Numbered from the stretch's first letter, positions 9,015 to 18,051 are shown. The stretch: 64,000 bases of DNA from Streptomyces sp. NBC_01723 (GCF_036246005.1 NZ_CP109171.1:4328001-4392000), one strand, 5' to 3'. The notes: generated by a model from the letters alone, not told the origin. Made by a program: numbers and translations.

Positions 9015-10421
9015 TCAGAGGTCCGTCTCCGGCAGCTCGGGGTGGACCGTCGCGAGACGGACCCCGATGTCCCGCAGGCCCGCGAGGTCGTGCACGTCAC
9101 CGGGTAGCGCGGCCACTTCGGTGACCGCCACCTCGGGATGACGCGCGGTGAAGCGGTCGCGCGTGCGCTGCTCGCGGGCGAGCAGATGCATCCGGTCCGC
9201 ATGCAGCCTCAGCAGGCCCGAGGCCAGCTGGTCCACCGACCGCTCCGGCGTGTCCGCGTCCGGCGTGTCCGGGTCCTGCGGGCCTGCGTCCTGCGTGCCT
9301 GCGCCCTGTGTGTCTGTATCCGGCGGCGCTGCGTCCGGCGTCGCCGCGTCCGGTACGTCGCCCTCGTGGGTGTCTGAACTTCCGTACGTGTCGGGAGAGT
9401 TACGAATTCCAGCTTTCCCGCCGCCCTGATCCACAATGCGGGGATCCTCAAGATTTTCCGCGGCGGCGAGCGCCCGCTCGGCGGACAGCCGGTCGGCGCC
9501 GCTGCCGTGGACCCTGTTGAGCACCAGGCCGGCCAGCGGCATGTCCTCGGCCGCCAGGCGCTCCACGAAGTACGCGGCCTCGCGCAGCGCGTCCCGCTCC
9601 GGGGCCGCGACCACCAGGAACGCCGTGCCGGGCGCCTGGAGCAGCTTGTACGTCGCGTCCGCGCGCGTACGGAACCCGCCGAACATGGAGTCCATCGCCG
9701 CCACGAAGGTCTGCACGTCCTTCAGGAACTGCCCGCCCAGCACCTTCCCCAAGACGCCGGTCATCATCGACATGCCGACGTTGAGGAACTTCATGCCGGC
9801 CCGGCCGCCGACCTTCGCGGGGGCCAGCAGGACGCGGATCAGCTTGCCGTCCAGGAAGGAACCGAGGCGCTTGGGAGCGTCGAGGAAGTCCAGTGCCGAA
9901 CGGGACGGCGGCGTGTCGACGACGATGAGGTCCCACTCGTCCCTCGCCCGCAGCTGCCCCAGCTTCTCCATCGCCATGTACTCCTGCGTGCCCGCGAAGC
10001 CCGCCGAGAGTGACGCGTAGAAGGGGTTGCCCAGGATCGCCGCCGCCCGCTCGGGATCCGCGTGCGCCTCGACGATCTCGTCGAAGGTGCGCTTCATGTC
10101 GAGCATCATGGCGTGCAGCTCACCGCCCGCCGAGTCGTCGACGCCCTTCACCCGGCGCGGCGTGTTGTCCAGCGAGTCGATGCCCATCGACTGGGCGAGC
10201 CGCCGGGCCGGGTCGATGGTCAGGACGACCACCTTGCGGCCCCGCTCGGCCGCGCGCAGGCCCAGGGCCGCCGCGGTGGTCGTCTTGCCGACCCCGCCCG
10301 CGCCGCAGCACACGACGATGCGGGTCTTCGGGTCCTCCAGCAGCGGGTCGACGTCGAGCACGCGCGCGGGGGAGAGGCGCCGCGCGCCCTCCTGGGGCCG
10401 GGCGGCCGGGTCCGGACTCAT
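9015..10421 (-). CDS. ArsA-like ATPase, downstream member of a pair
   Basis: 468 residues. Deviant P-loop G40-AGGVGKT-47, switch motif TIDPARRLAQSMG, and VDTPPSRSALDFLDAP place it in the ArsA/Get3 branch of SIMIBI ATPases. Such proteins in actinobacteria are not arsenite pumps; the pair beside wblA is conserved in the order and its client is unknown. Residues about 345-400 form a low-complexity Asp/Thr/Pro/Ala insert (DTQGAGTQDAGPQDPDTPD) that interrupts the last helices. Start ATG overlaps the stop of the upstream paralogue by four bases (ATGA), so translation is coupled. Confidence 0.9.
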   Translation of the reverse strand: MSPDPAARPQEGARRLSPARVLDVDPLLEDPKTRIVVCCGAGGVGKTTTAAALGLRAAERGRKVVVLTIDPARRLAQSMGIDSLDNTPRRVKGVDDSAGGELHAMMLDMKRTFDEIVEAHADPERAAAILGNPFYASLSAGFAGTQEYMAMEKLGQLRARDEWDLIVVDTPPSRSALDFLDAPKRLGSFLDGKLIRVLLAPAKVGGRAGMKFLNVGMSMMTGVLGKVLGGQFLKDVQTFVAAMDSMFGGFRTRADATYKLLQAPGTAFLVVAAPERDALREAAYFVERLAAEDMPLAGLVLNRVHGSGADRLSAERALAAAENLEDPRIVDQGGGKAGIRNSPDTYGSSDTHEGDVPDAATPDAAPPDTDTQGAGTQDAGPQDPDTPDADTPERSVDQLASGLLRLHADRMHLLAREQRTRDRFTARHPEVAVTEVAALPGDVHDLAGLRDIGVRLATVHPELPETDL

Positions 10422-11395
10422 GCGATCCCCTGCTTCCGCAGCTCGGTGGCGAGTTCGTACAGGCCCGCGAGGTCCATGCCCTCGGCGAGCAGTGGCAGCT
10501 CGTGCAGCGGCAGGTCGAGGTCGGTCAGGACGGACCGCTGCTCCTGCTCCAGCGCGTACCGCTCGGCGTACTCGTCGGCCTGCGCGAGCAACGGGTCCAC
10601 CAGCCGCTCGGCATGCCCGCCGCGCCGCGCCCCGCCGAGGCCGGCTCCGGACAGGGACCGTGCCAGCGCCCCGCGCGGGGTGCTCCGTACGAGGTCCAGG
10701 TCGGTGGCGTCCAGCACCTCGGGCCGGACCATGTTGACGACGACCCGGCCCACCGGGAGACGAGCCGCGCGCAGCTCGGCGATGCCGTCGGCGGTCTCCT
10801 GGACGGGCATCTCCTCCAGCAGCGTCACCAGGTGCACGGCGGTCTCCCGCGACTTCAGCACCCGCATCACGGCCTGCGCCTGATTGTGTATCGGGCCGAC
10901 CTTCGCGAGGCCCGCCACCTCGTCGTTCACGTTGAGGAACCGGGTGATGCGGCCGGTCGGCGGGGCGTCCATGATGACGTAGTCGTAGACGAATCGTCCG
11001 CTTTTGTCCTTGCGCCGGACCGCCTCGCACGCCTTGCCGGTCAGGAGAACGTCCCTGACTCCCGGCGCGATGGTGGTCGCGAAGTCGATCGCGCCGAGCT
11101 TCTTCAGGGCCCGGCCGGCGCTGCCCAGCTTGTAGAACATCTGGAGGTAGTCCAACAACGCCAGTTCGGCGTCTATGGCGAGGGCGTACACCTCCCCGCC
11201 CCCTGGAGCGACGGCGATCTTCCGCTCCTCATAGGGCAGCGCCTCCGTCTCGAAGAGCTGCGCGATGCCCTGGCGGCCCTCGACCTCGACGAGAAGCGTG
11301 CGCTTCCCCTCGGTGGCGAGGGCCAGCGCGAGGGCGGCGGCCACCGTGGTCTTACCGGTTCCGCCCTTGCCGCTGACGACCTGGAGCCTGCTCAC
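10418..11395 (-). CDS. ArsA-like ATPase, upstream member of a pair
   Basis: 325 residues from GTG 11395. Deviant Walker A GKGGTGKT at 9-16, EVEGRQGIAQLFE in switch I, and IMDAPPTGRITRFLNV as the Walker B/switch II region. Shorter than its downstream partner and lacking the low-complexity insert. ArsA/Get3-type ATPases work as dimers or pseudo-dimers, so the two coupled genes may make a heterodimer; this is inference. Divergent from the DUF4177 gene at 11502. Confidence 0.9.
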   Translation of the reverse strand: MSRLQVVSGKGGTGKTTVAAALALALATEGKRTLLVEVEGRQGIAQLFETEALPYEERKIAVAPGGGEVYALAIDAELALLDYLQMFYKLGSAGRALKKLGAIDFATTIAPGVRDVLLTGKACEAVRRKDKSGRFVYDYVIMDAPPTGRITRFLNVNDEVAGLAKVGPIHNQAQAVMRVLKSRETAVHLVTLLEEMPVQETADGIAELRAARLPVGRVVVNMVRPEVLDATDLDLVRSTPRGALARSLSGAGLGGARRGGHAERLVDPLLAQADEYAERYALEQEQRSVLTDLDLPLHELPLLAEGMDLAGLYELATELRKQGIA

Positions 11396-11501
11396 GTATT
11401 CGAGCGTAACCAGTCCGCGCGCGGAGTACGCCGGAGGCTGTGGACAACGTCGCCGTGGTCGGCCCGCGGAGGGGCCCCGGGCAACGGCTAGAGTCGGCCG
11501 T

Positions 11502-11663
11502 ATGACCAAGTGGGAATACGCAACCGTGCCGCTGCTCGTCCATGCCACGAAGCAGATTCTGGACACCTGGGGCGAGGACGGCTGGGAGCTCGTCCAGGTC
11601 GTGCCCGGGCCGAACAATCCCGAGCAGCTCGTCGCCTACCTGAAGCGGGAGAAGCAGGCATGA
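11502..11663 (+). CDS. DUF4177-type small protein
   Basis: 53 residues with the signature WEYATVPLL and GWELVQVVP of the DUF4177 family. Soluble, single domain, function unknown. It overlaps the RidA gene by four bases (ATGA), indicating one operon. Confidence 0.85.
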   Translation: MTKWEYATVPLLVHATKQILDTWGEDGWELVQVVPGPNNPEQLVAYLKREKQA

Positions 11664-12127
11664 GCGCCGTCGAGGCGAAGCTGGCCGAGCTCGGCCTGAC
11701 GCTGCCCGAGGTGGTGCCCCCGCTGGCCGCCTACCAGCCGGCCGTGCAGTCCGGGCCGTACGTCTACACCTCGGGCCAGCTGCCGATGGTGGAGGGCACG
11801 CTTCCGGTCACCGGCAAGGTGGGTGCGGAGGTCACCGCCGAGGAGGCCAAGGAACTCGCCCGCACCTGCGCGCTGAACGCCCTGGCCGCCGTGAAGTCCG
11901 TCGCCGGTGACCTCGACCGCATCGCACGCGTGGTGAAGGTCGTCGGCTTCGTGGCCTCCGCGTCCGACTTCACCGGCCAGCCCGGCGTGATCAACGGCGC
12001 CAGCGAACTGCTCGGCGCGGCCCTGGGTGACAAGGGCGTCCACGCCCGCAGCGCGGTCGGCGTGGCGGTCCTCCCCCTGGACGCCCCGGTCGAGGTCGAG
12101 ATCCAGGTGGAACTGGTCCAGGCGTAG
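11660..12127 (+). CDS. RidA/YjgF-family enamine/imine deaminase
   Basis: 155 residues, the usual family length. It has the family's early block (YQPAVQSGPYVYTSGQLP), NALAAVKSVAGDLDRI in the central helix, and HARSAVGVAVLPLDAPVEVE at the C-terminal strand with the conserved Arg that binds the substrate carboxylate. RidA hydrolyses reactive enamines from PLP enzymes and forms trimers. This is the longer LLM-class variant (an LGLTLPEVVPPLAAYQPAV start) common in actinobacteria. Coupled to DUF4177 upstream. Confidence 0.9.
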   Translation: MSAVEAKLAELGLTLPEVVPPLAAYQPAVQSGPYVYTSGQLPMVEGTLPVTGKVGAEVTAEEAKELARTCALNALAAVKSVAGDLDRIARVVKVVGFVASASDFTGQPGVINGASELLGAALGDKGVHARSAVGVAVLPLDAPVEVEIQVELVQA

Positions 12128-12174
12128 CAGCCGGCGGCCGCGGGCCGCCAAGGGCGCTGTGCGGGACATCGGGT

Positions 12175-12195
12175 TTGTTGCCGACCCGGCAACAA
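12175..12195. terminator. Hairpin after the RidA gene
   Basis: Inverted repeat TTGTTGCCG / CGGCAACAA with a 3-base loop, 48 bases past the RidA stop. Could be a terminator or an operator for the downstream hydrolase. Confidence 0.45.
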
Positions 12196-12318
12196 TCCTC
12201 GGCGCCTCGCCCTGGTGGCCCGCACGATCGGTGTCGGTGCCCCGGGCGGGGCGGGGCCGGCGGGAGGCCGGCCCTCCGGCTCGTACGGCGCCGGTCGTTC
12301 CATGCGCCAGGAGGAGTC

Positions 12319-13389
12319 ATGCCGCAGTCGTCCGTGACCGATCAGACCGTTCAGCCGGATCGGGCCGTTCAGCCGGATCAGGCCGTCCAACCGGATCAGG
12401 CCGTTCAGCCCGTTCACCGTCTGGTGCCTTCGCCCGCGGGGCGGATCCACCTGGTGGAGCAGGGCAGCGGGCCCTTGGTCCTGCTCGTCCACGGTTTCCC
12501 CGAGTCCTGGTACTCCTGGCGCCGCCAGCTGCCCGCGCTGGCCGCCGCCGGTTTCCGGGCCGTCGCGATCGACGTACGCGGCTACGGGCGCTCCTCGCGG
12601 CCGGACGCGGTCGACGCGTACCGGATGCTGGACCTGGTGGCGGACAACGTCGCCGTCGTGGAGGCCCTGGGAGAGCGCTCCGCCGTCGTCGTCGGCCACG
12701 ACTGGGGCGCGAACGTCGCCGCGCACTCCGCGCTGCTGCGGCCCGACGTGTTCCGCGCGGTGGGTCTGCTGAGCGTGCCGTACACGCCGCCGGGCGGCCC
12801 GCGGCCCAGCGACGTCTTCGCGGGGATGAGCGGGCCCTCCGGTCCCTTCGCCGGGCAGGAGTTCTACGTCTCCTACTTCCAGGAGCCCGGGCGCGCCGAG
12901 GCGGAGATCGAGCCCGACGTGCGCGGCTGGCTGGCCGGCTTCTCCGCCGCCTTCTCCGCCGACACCATGCCCCCGCCCGAGGCCCCGGACCCGCACTTCG
13001 TCGCCCCCGGAGGCAGGCTGCGCGACCGGTTCCCGGCCGCCGGGCGGCTGCCCTCCTGGCTGACCGAGGAGGAGCTGGACGTCTACGCGGCGGAGTTCGA
13101 GCGCACCGGCCTGACCGGCGCCCTCAACCGCTACCGGAACATGGACCGCGACTGGGCCGACCTGGCGGGACACGCGGGCGCCCCGGTCACCCAGCCCGCC
13201 CTGTTCCTCGGCGGCGCCCTGGACGCCTCCACGACCTGGCTGTCCGACGCGATCGAGGCGTACCCCACGACCCTGCCGGGTCTCAGCGCCTCGCACCTGC
13301 TGGACGGCTGCGGGCACTGGCTCCAGCAGGAGCGCCCCGACGAGACGAACCGGCTGCTCACCGAGTGGCTGGCCGGCCTCCCCGGCTGA
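12319..13389 (+). CDS. Epoxide hydrolase-like alpha/beta hydrolase
   Basis: 356 residues. Oxyanion-hole motif HGFPESW (about 61-67), nucleophile elbow GHDWGAN with the catalytic Asp, and the general-base His in GCGHWLQQE near the C-terminus: the arrangement of soluble epoxide hydrolases and haloalkane dehalogenases. AGGAGGAG precedes the ATG. The first 35 residues are not part of the fold: four 18-base repeats (12340-12411) encode D-Q-A-V-Q-P units. Substrate unknown. Confidence 0.85.
   Translation: MPQSSVTDQTVQPDRAVQPDQAVQPDQAVQPVHRLVPSPAGRIHLVEQGSGPLVLLVHGFPESWYSWRRQLPALAAAGFRAVAIDVRGYGRSSRPDAVDAYRMLDLVADNVAVVEALGERSAVVVGHDWGANVAAHSALLRPDVFRAVGLLSVPYTPPGGPRPSDVFAGMSGPSGPFAGQEFYVSYFQEPGRAEAEIEPDVRGWLAGFSAAFSADTMPPPEAPDPHFVAPGGRLRDRFPAAGRLPSWLTEEELDVYAAEFERTGLTGALNRYRNMDRDWADLAGHAGAPVTQPALFLGGALDASTTWLSDAIEAYPTTLPGLSASHLLDGCGHWLQQERPDETNRLLTEWLAGLPG
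12340..12411 (+). repeat. Four in-frame 18-base repeats in the hydrolase N-terminus
   Basis: Units of the form GATCAGGCCGTTCAGCCG at 12340, 12358, 12376 and 12394, with one to three changes each. They encode the hexapeptide DQAVQP with small variations and keep the reading frame. Confidence 0.85.
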
Positions 13390-13461
13390 CGTCCGTCCCT
13401 GACGTCCGTCCCACTCCTGGGACCACTCGAACATCCGCCCGTCACCGGATAGCCTCCGGCC

Positions 13462-14379
13462 ATGGCGAATCCGCAGGCGAACGGGCAGTGGTACCCACCG
13501 GAGTGGCCGGACCGCATCCGCGCGCTGGCGGCCGGCACCCTCACCCCGGTCGCCCCGAAACGCGCGGCCACGGTCATGCTCCTCAGGGACACCGGCGCCG
13601 GTACGGCCGTCCACATGCTCCGCCGACGCACCTCCATGGCGTTCGCCGGGGGCGCGTACGCCTACCCGGGCGGCGGCGTCGACCCGCGCGACGACGACCG
13701 CGCCATCGGCTGGGCGGGCCCCACGCGCGCGTGGTGGGCGGATCGGCTCGGCGTCGACGCGGCGGGCGCCCAGGCGATCGTCTGCGCGGCCGTACGGGAG
13801 ACGTACGAGGAGGCGGGCGTCCTGCTCGCCGGCCCGACCGGCGACTCCGTGGTCGGCGACACGACCGGCGCCGACTGGGAGGCGGACCGCGCCGCCCTGG
13901 TCGCCCGTGAGCTGTCCTTCGCGGAGTTCCTGGACCGCCGCGGCCTCGTCCTGCGCTCCGACCTGCTGGGCGCCTGGGCCCGCTGGATCACCCCGGAGTT
14001 CGAGTCCCGGCGCTACGACACCTGGTTCTTCGTGGCCGTGCTCCCCGAGGGGCAGCGCACCCGCAACGCCTCCACGGAGGCCGACCGCACGGTGTGGATC
14101 ACGCCGGCGGAGGCGACGGCCGGGTACGACAAGGGCGAGCTGCTGATGATGCCGCCGACCGTCGCGACCCTGCGCGGGCTCGCGGCCTGCGGTACGGCGG
14201 CCGAGGCGCTGGCGTCGGCGCCGGGCCGCGACATGACCCCGGTGCTCGCGCGGGCGCGGCTGGAGGGCGACGAGGTGGTCCTCTCCTGGCCGGGGCACGA
14301 GGAGTTCACCAAGCACGTGCCGAGTACGGCGCCGACGCCCGCGACGCCTGCCGACCCGACCGGGGGAGCCACCGCATGA
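13462..14379 (+). CDS. NUDIX hydrolase with split Nudix box (NUDT19-like)
   Basis: 305 residues. The Nudix box is present but interrupted: YPGGGVDP at 68-75, then about 36 extra residues, then RETYEEAGV (112-120) with the catalytic glutamates. A long insertion at this point is characteristic of NUDT19-like hydrolases, some of which cleave CoA esters or capped nucleotides. Substrate cannot be read from sequence. The stop overlaps the next start by four bases, coupling it to the metallo-beta-lactamase-fold gene. Confidence 0.85.
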   Translation: MANPQANGQWYPPEWPDRIRALAAGTLTPVAPKRAATVMLLRDTGAGTAVHMLRRRTSMAFAGGAYAYPGGGVDPRDDDRAIGWAGPTRAWWADRLGVDAAGAQAIVCAAVRETYEEAGVLLAGPTGDSVVGDTTGADWEADRAALVARELSFAEFLDRRGLVLRSDLLGAWARWITPEFESRRYDTWFFVAVLPEGQRTRNASTEADRTVWITPAEATAGYDKGELLMMPPTVATLRGLAACGTAAEALASAPGRDMTPVLARARLEGDEVVLSWPGHEEFTKHVPSTAPTPATPADPTGGATA

Positions 14380-15218
14380 CGGACGCAGCAGCACTGCCCG
14401 GCCAGCCGAGGGGCGGCGTCCTCTCGGGAGCGGCCACCGCACGCGCGGTGAACGTCCTGGCGCCCAATCCCTCCGCCATGACGCTGGACGGCACGAATAC
14501 CTGGATCCTCGCCGAACCCGACTCCGACCTGGCCGCCGTGGTCGACCCGGGCCCGCTGGACGACGTCCACCTGCGGAACGTCGTCGACACGGCCGCGCGC
14601 GCGGGCAAGCGCGTCGCGCTGACCCTCCTGACGCACGGTCACCCGGACCACGCGGAGGGCGCCGCGCGCTTCGCGGAGCTGACGGGCACGAACGTCCGGG
14701 CGCTGGACCCGGCCCTGCGGCTGGGCGACGAGGGGCTGGCGGCGGGCGACGTGATCGGCGTCGGGGGCCTGGAGCTGAGGGTCGTACCGACACCCGGGCA
14801 CACGGCCGACTCGCTGTGCTTCCATCTCCCGGCCGACCGCTCGGTCCTGACGGGCGACACGATCCTGGGGCGCGGTACGACGGTGGTGGCCCACCCGGAC
14901 GGCCGTCTCGGGGACTACCTGGACTCGCTGCGCCGGCTCAGGTCGCTCACGGCCGACGACGGGGTGCACACGGTGCTGCCGGGCCACGGGCCGGTCCTGG
15001 AGGACGCCCAGGGAGCCGTGGAGTTCTACCTCGCGCACCGCGCCCACCGCCTCGCCCAGGTCGAGACGGCGGTGGAGAACGGTCACCGGACGCCGGGCGA
15101 GGTCGTCGCCCACGTGTACGCGGACGTCGACCGGTCCCTGTGGCCGGCGGCGGAACTCTCGGTGCGGGCGCAGCTCGAGTACCTGGACGAGCACGGGCTC
15201 ATCCAGCCACTCGGCTAG
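14376..15218 (+). CDS. Metallo-beta-lactamase-fold hydrolase (LACTB2-like)
   Basis: 280 residues. THGHPDHAEG gives the HxHxDH metal site (H87, H89, D91, H92); further ligands are in PGHTADS and TGDTILG, and the last in LPGHGP. A C-terminal winged-helix-like tail (HVYADVDRSLWPAAELSVRA) resembles LACTB2 and related RNases, so a nuclease activity is possible; glyoxalase-II-type hydrolysis is the alternative. Converges on crp with a six-base gap. Confidence 0.85.
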   Translation: MTDAAALPGQPRGGVLSGAATARAVNVLAPNPSAMTLDGTNTWILAEPDSDLAAVVDPGPLDDVHLRNVVDTAARAGKRVALTLLTHGHPDHAEGAARFAELTGTNVRALDPALRLGDEGLAAGDVIGVGGLELRVVPTPGHTADSLCFHLPADRSVLTGDTILGRGTTVVAHPDGRLGDYLDSLRRLRSLTADDGVHTVLPGHGPVLEDAQGAVEFYLAHRAHRLAQVETAVENGHRTPGEVVAHVYADVDRSLWPAAELSVRAQLEYLDEHGLIQPLG

Positions 15219-15224
15219 GGCGGG

Positions 15225-15899
15225 TCAGCGGGAGCGCTTGGCGAGCCGCTCCACGTCCAGCAGGATCACCGCGCGGGCCTCCAGGCGGAGCCAGCCGCGC
15301 CCCGCGAAGTCCGCCAGCGCCTTGTTGACCGTCTCCCGGGACGCGCCGACCAGCTGGGCCAGCTCCTCCTGCGTCAGGTCGTGCACGACGTGGATGCCCT
15401 CCTCGGACTGCACGCCGAAGCGGCGGGAGAGGTCCAGCAGGGCGCGGGCGACGCGGCCGGGGACGTCCGAGAAGACCAGGTCCGACATGGCGTCGTTGGT
15501 CTTCCGCAGGCGGCGTGCGACGGCGCGCAGCAGCGCCGTGGCCACCTCGGGGCGGACGTTCAGCCAGGGCTGGAGGTCGCCGTGACCCAGGGCCAGCAGC
15601 TTGACCTCGGTCAGCGCGGTGCCGGTGGCGGTGCGCGGGCCCGGGTCGAAGAGCGACAGCTCGCCGATCAGCTCGCTGGGACCGACCACGGCCAGCATGT
15701 TCTCGCGTCCGTCGGGGGACGTGCGGTGGAGCTTGACCTTGCCTTCCGTGACCACGTAGAGGCGGTCTCCGGGGTCCCCCTCGTGGAACAGGGTGTCGCC
15801 GCGGGCGAGGGTCACCTCACTCATGGAGGCGCGGAGCTCCGCGGATTGCTCGTCGTCGAGCGCCGCGAAGAGCGGGTTGCGCCGCAGAACGTCGTCCAC
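15225..15899 (-). CDS. crp: Crp, cyclic-nucleotide-binding regulator
   Basis: 224 residues from GTG 15899 behind AAGGAGAG, the same length as S. coelicolor Crp (SCO3571). An N-terminal cNMP-binding barrel (HEGDPGDRLYVVTEGKVK, GELSLFDPGPRTATG) is followed by a dimer helix and a Crp-type helix-turn-helix (TQEELAQLVGASRETVNKAL). In Streptomyces it is needed for germination and stimulates antibiotic production. A motif matching its known binding site lies in its own promoter region (15990-16003). Confidence 0.95.
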   Translation of the reverse strand: MDDVLRRNPLFAALDDEQSAELRASMSEVTLARGDTLFHEGDPGDRLYVVTEGKVKLHRTSPDGRENMLAVVGPSELIGELSLFDPGPRTATGTALTEVKLLALGHGDLQPWLNVRPEVATALLRAVARRLRKTNDAMSDLVFSDVPGRVARALLDLSRRFGVQSEEGIHVVHDLTQEELAQLVGASRETVNKALADFAGRGWLRLEARAVILLDVERLAKRSR

Positions 15900-15989
15900 G
15901 AGTTCTCTCCTTGTCGACCGGCTCAGAGGATCTTGTTCCCCCGGTGTACCAGGGGTCCGTGGTGCCCATTTTGCCGGACAGTCCAAACA

Positions 15990-16003
15990 GTGTGATCTGT
16001 CAC
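15990..16003. promoter_or_regulatory. Putative Crp operator between crp and nth
   Basis: GTGTGATCTGTCAC fits the published Streptomyces Crp motif GTG-N6-G-N-CAC exactly and is nearly palindromic. It is about 91 bases upstream of the crp start and 104 bases upstream of nth, so it could serve autoregulation, nth control, or both. Confidence 0.65.
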
Positions 16004-16106
16004 AAGGATGCCGTACTGGTGTCCCGGGGTATGCGGCAGGGGTCCGATTGGACGTCGATCTTCGGGGTCCGGGGCGGATGTCGGTGCCGGGCCGTAGGCT
16101 GGCCGG

Positions 16107-17240
16107 GTGTCCAAATCGCCGGTGAGAGCACAGGCCGAGGGGGCTGCACGGGTGAGTGAACGTCGCGATTCCGCTGTGGGCGAACAGGGCCCCGATGGCG
16201 GTAGGGAAACGGCTAAAGCGACAAAGAGGGCGGCGCCTGCCAAGAGGGTGACCGCGGAGAAGGGTGCCGTGAAGAAGGCCGCGAAGAAGACCGCGCCCGC
16301 GAAGAAGGCCGCACCCGCCAAGGCCAAGCAACAGGCGCCCGCCAAGCAACAGGCGCCCGCCAAGAAGCAGGCGCCCGCCAAGAAGCCCGCCGTCGCCCCC
16401 CAGAAGGCCTCCGCCGCCGTAAAGGGCGTCGCCCCGGCGAAGACCGTCGCCGCGAAGCCGCCGCGCGGCGAGTCGCGCACCGCCCTGGTCCGCCGGGCCC
16501 GCCGGATCAACCGCGAGCTGGCCGAGGTCTACCCGTACGCCCACCCGGAGCTGGACTTCGAGAACCCGTTCCAGCTGGTCGTGGCCACGGTGCTGTCCGC
16601 CCAGACCACCGACCTGCGGGTCAACCAGACCACCCCCGCGCTCTTCGCCAAGTACCCCACCCCCGAGGACCTGGCCGCCGCCAACCCCGAGGAGGTCGAG
16701 GAGATCCTGCGCCCGACCGGATTCTTCCGGGCCAAGACCAAGTCGGTCATAGGGCTGTCGAAGGCCCTGGCGGAGGACTTCGGCGGCGAGGTCCCCGGCC
16801 GGCTCGAAGACCTGGTCAAACTGCCCGGTGTGGGCCGCAAGACCGCCTTCGTCGTGCTCGGCAACGCCTTCGGCCGCCCCGGCATCACCGTGGACACGCA
16901 CTTCCAGCGCCTGGTGCGCCGCTGGCAGTGGACCGAGGAGACCGACCCGGACAAGATCGAGGCCGCCGTCGGCGCGCTCTTCCCGAAGAGCGACTGGACG
17001 GACCTCTCGCACCACGTGATCTGGCACGGCCGCCGCATCTGCCACGCCCGCAAGCCCGCCTGCGGCGCCTGCCCCATCGCCCCGCTCTGCCCGGCGTACG
17101 GCGAGGGCGAGACGGACCCGGAGAAGGCGAAGAAGCTGCTGAAGTACGAGAAGGGCGGCTTCCCCGGCCAGCGGCTGAACCCCCCGCGGGCCTATCTGGA
17201 CGCGGGCGGGAAGGCGGCACCGCCGCTGGGGTCCGGGTGA
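16107..17240 (+). CDS. nth: Endonuclease III with long Lys/Ala/Pro-rich N-terminal tail
   Basis: 377 residues from GTG 16107. Residues 1-115 are a disordered basic tail with repeated AAPAKK/KQQAPAK units; the enzyme proper starts around 122. The helix-hairpin-helix [14 protein letters not shown] (about 238-251) with catalytic Lys and the Asp in TVDTHFQRL are present, and the C-terminal [4Fe-4S] ligands are the cysteines in [17 protein letters not shown]. The enzyme is a base-excision glycosylase/AP lyase for oxidised pyrimidines. The tail resembles histone H1-like sequences and is far longer than in E. coli Nth (211 residues). A -10-like TAGGCT just before the GTG suggests a leaderless mRNA; a later GTG at 16152 is possible. 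Confidence 0.92.
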   Translation: MSKSPVRAQAEGAARVSERRDSAVGEQGPDGGRETAKATKRAAPAKRVTAEKGAVKKAAKKTAPAKKAAPAKAKQQAPAKQQAPAKKQAPAKKPAVAPQKASAAVKGVAPAKTVAAKPPRGESRTALVRRARRINRELAEVYPYAHPELDFENPFQLVVATVLSAQTTDLRVNQTTPALFAKYPTPEDLAAANPEEVEEILRPTGFFRAKTKSVIGLSKALAEDFGGEVPGRLEDLVKLPGVGRKTAFVVLGNAFGRPGITVDTHFQRLVRRWQWTEETDPDKIEAAVGALFPKSDWTDLSHHVIWHGRRICHARKPACGACPIAPLCPAYGEGETDPEKAKKLLKYEKGGFPGQRLNPPRAYLDAGGKAAPPLGSG

Positions 17241-17292
17241 CGGAACGATCCCGGGGGCGTCGGGCGTTGGAGTCGGCAGGACGGGGGTGTGG

Positions 17293-18006
17293 ATGACACG
17301 GGCGAGCGACACGCAGGGCCACGCGCGGGGCGCGATGCTCAGCAAGGAGGGTCTGCCGGACTGGCTGGACCCGGTGGTGCGGGCCGTCGAGACGGTGCGG
17401 CCCACGCAGCTGAGCCGCTTCCTGCCGCCCGCGGACGGTGCCGGCCGCCAGTCCGCCGTGCTGATCCTCTTCGGGGACGGCGCGGGCCGGGCCGGCCGAG
17501 GCCCCGAGCTGCTGCTCATGGAGCGGGCCGGTTCCCTGCGTTCCCACCCCGGCCAGCCGGCCTTCCCGGGCGGCTCCCTCGACCCCGAGGACGGTGATCC
17601 GCGGGGCGACGGGCCGCTGCGGGCCGCCCTGCGCGAGGCCGAGGAGGAGACCGGGCTCGACCCGTCCGGTGTGCAGCTCTTCGGCGCCCTGCCCAAGCTC
17701 TACATCCCGGTCAGCGGCTTCGTCGTCACCCCGGTGCTGGGCTGGTGGCGCGAGCCCTCCCCGGTCGGCGTCGTCGATCCCAACGAGACCGCACGGGTCT
17801 TCACCGTCCCCGTGGCGGATCTCACGGACCCGGCCAACCGGGTGACCACCGTCCATCCCAGCGGACACCGGGGCCCGGCATTCCTGGTCGAATCGGCGCT
17901 CGTGTGGGGCTTCACCGCCGGCGTCATCGACCGGTTGCTGCACTTCGCGGGCTGGGAGCGGCCCTGGGACCGGGACAAGCAGGTCCCGCTGGACTGGCGC
18001 GCATGA
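17293..18006 (+). CDS. NUDIX hydrolase, CoA diphosphatase type (NudL/NUDT7-like)
   Basis: 237 residues from ATG 17293 behind a G-rich ribosome site. The extended signature HPGQPAFPGGSLDPEDGD and REAEEETGLDP is that of CoA pyrophosphatases: the preceding SHPGQPAFPGG replaces the bare GG of the Nudix box. Predicted to split CoA or acyl-CoA to 4'-phosphopantetheine derivatives and 3',5'-ADP. It lies just upstream of the MarP gene; in mycobacteria the same three genes nth, NUDIX and marP are neighbours. Confidence 0.88.
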   Translation: MTRASDTQGHARGAMLSKEGLPDWLDPVVRAVETVRPTQLSRFLPPADGAGRQSAVLILFGDGAGRAGRGPELLLMERAGSLRSHPGQPAFPGGSLDPEDGDPRGDGPLRAALREAEEETGLDPSGVQLFGALPKLYIPVSGFVVTPVLGWWREPSPVGVVDPNETARVFTVPVADLTDPANRVTTVHPSGHRGPAFLVESALVWGFTAGVIDRLLHFAGWERPWDRDKQVPLDWRA

Positions 18007-18051
18007 CAGGGTGGCCTGCGTACCGAAGACGACAAGGCGAGGCCTGAATCA

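Noticed and set aside
11764..14793. 1009-residue minus-strand frame
   Set aside because: Covers the RidA, hydrolase, NUDIX and metallo-beta-lactamase-fold genes in antisense; composition is typical of a shadow.
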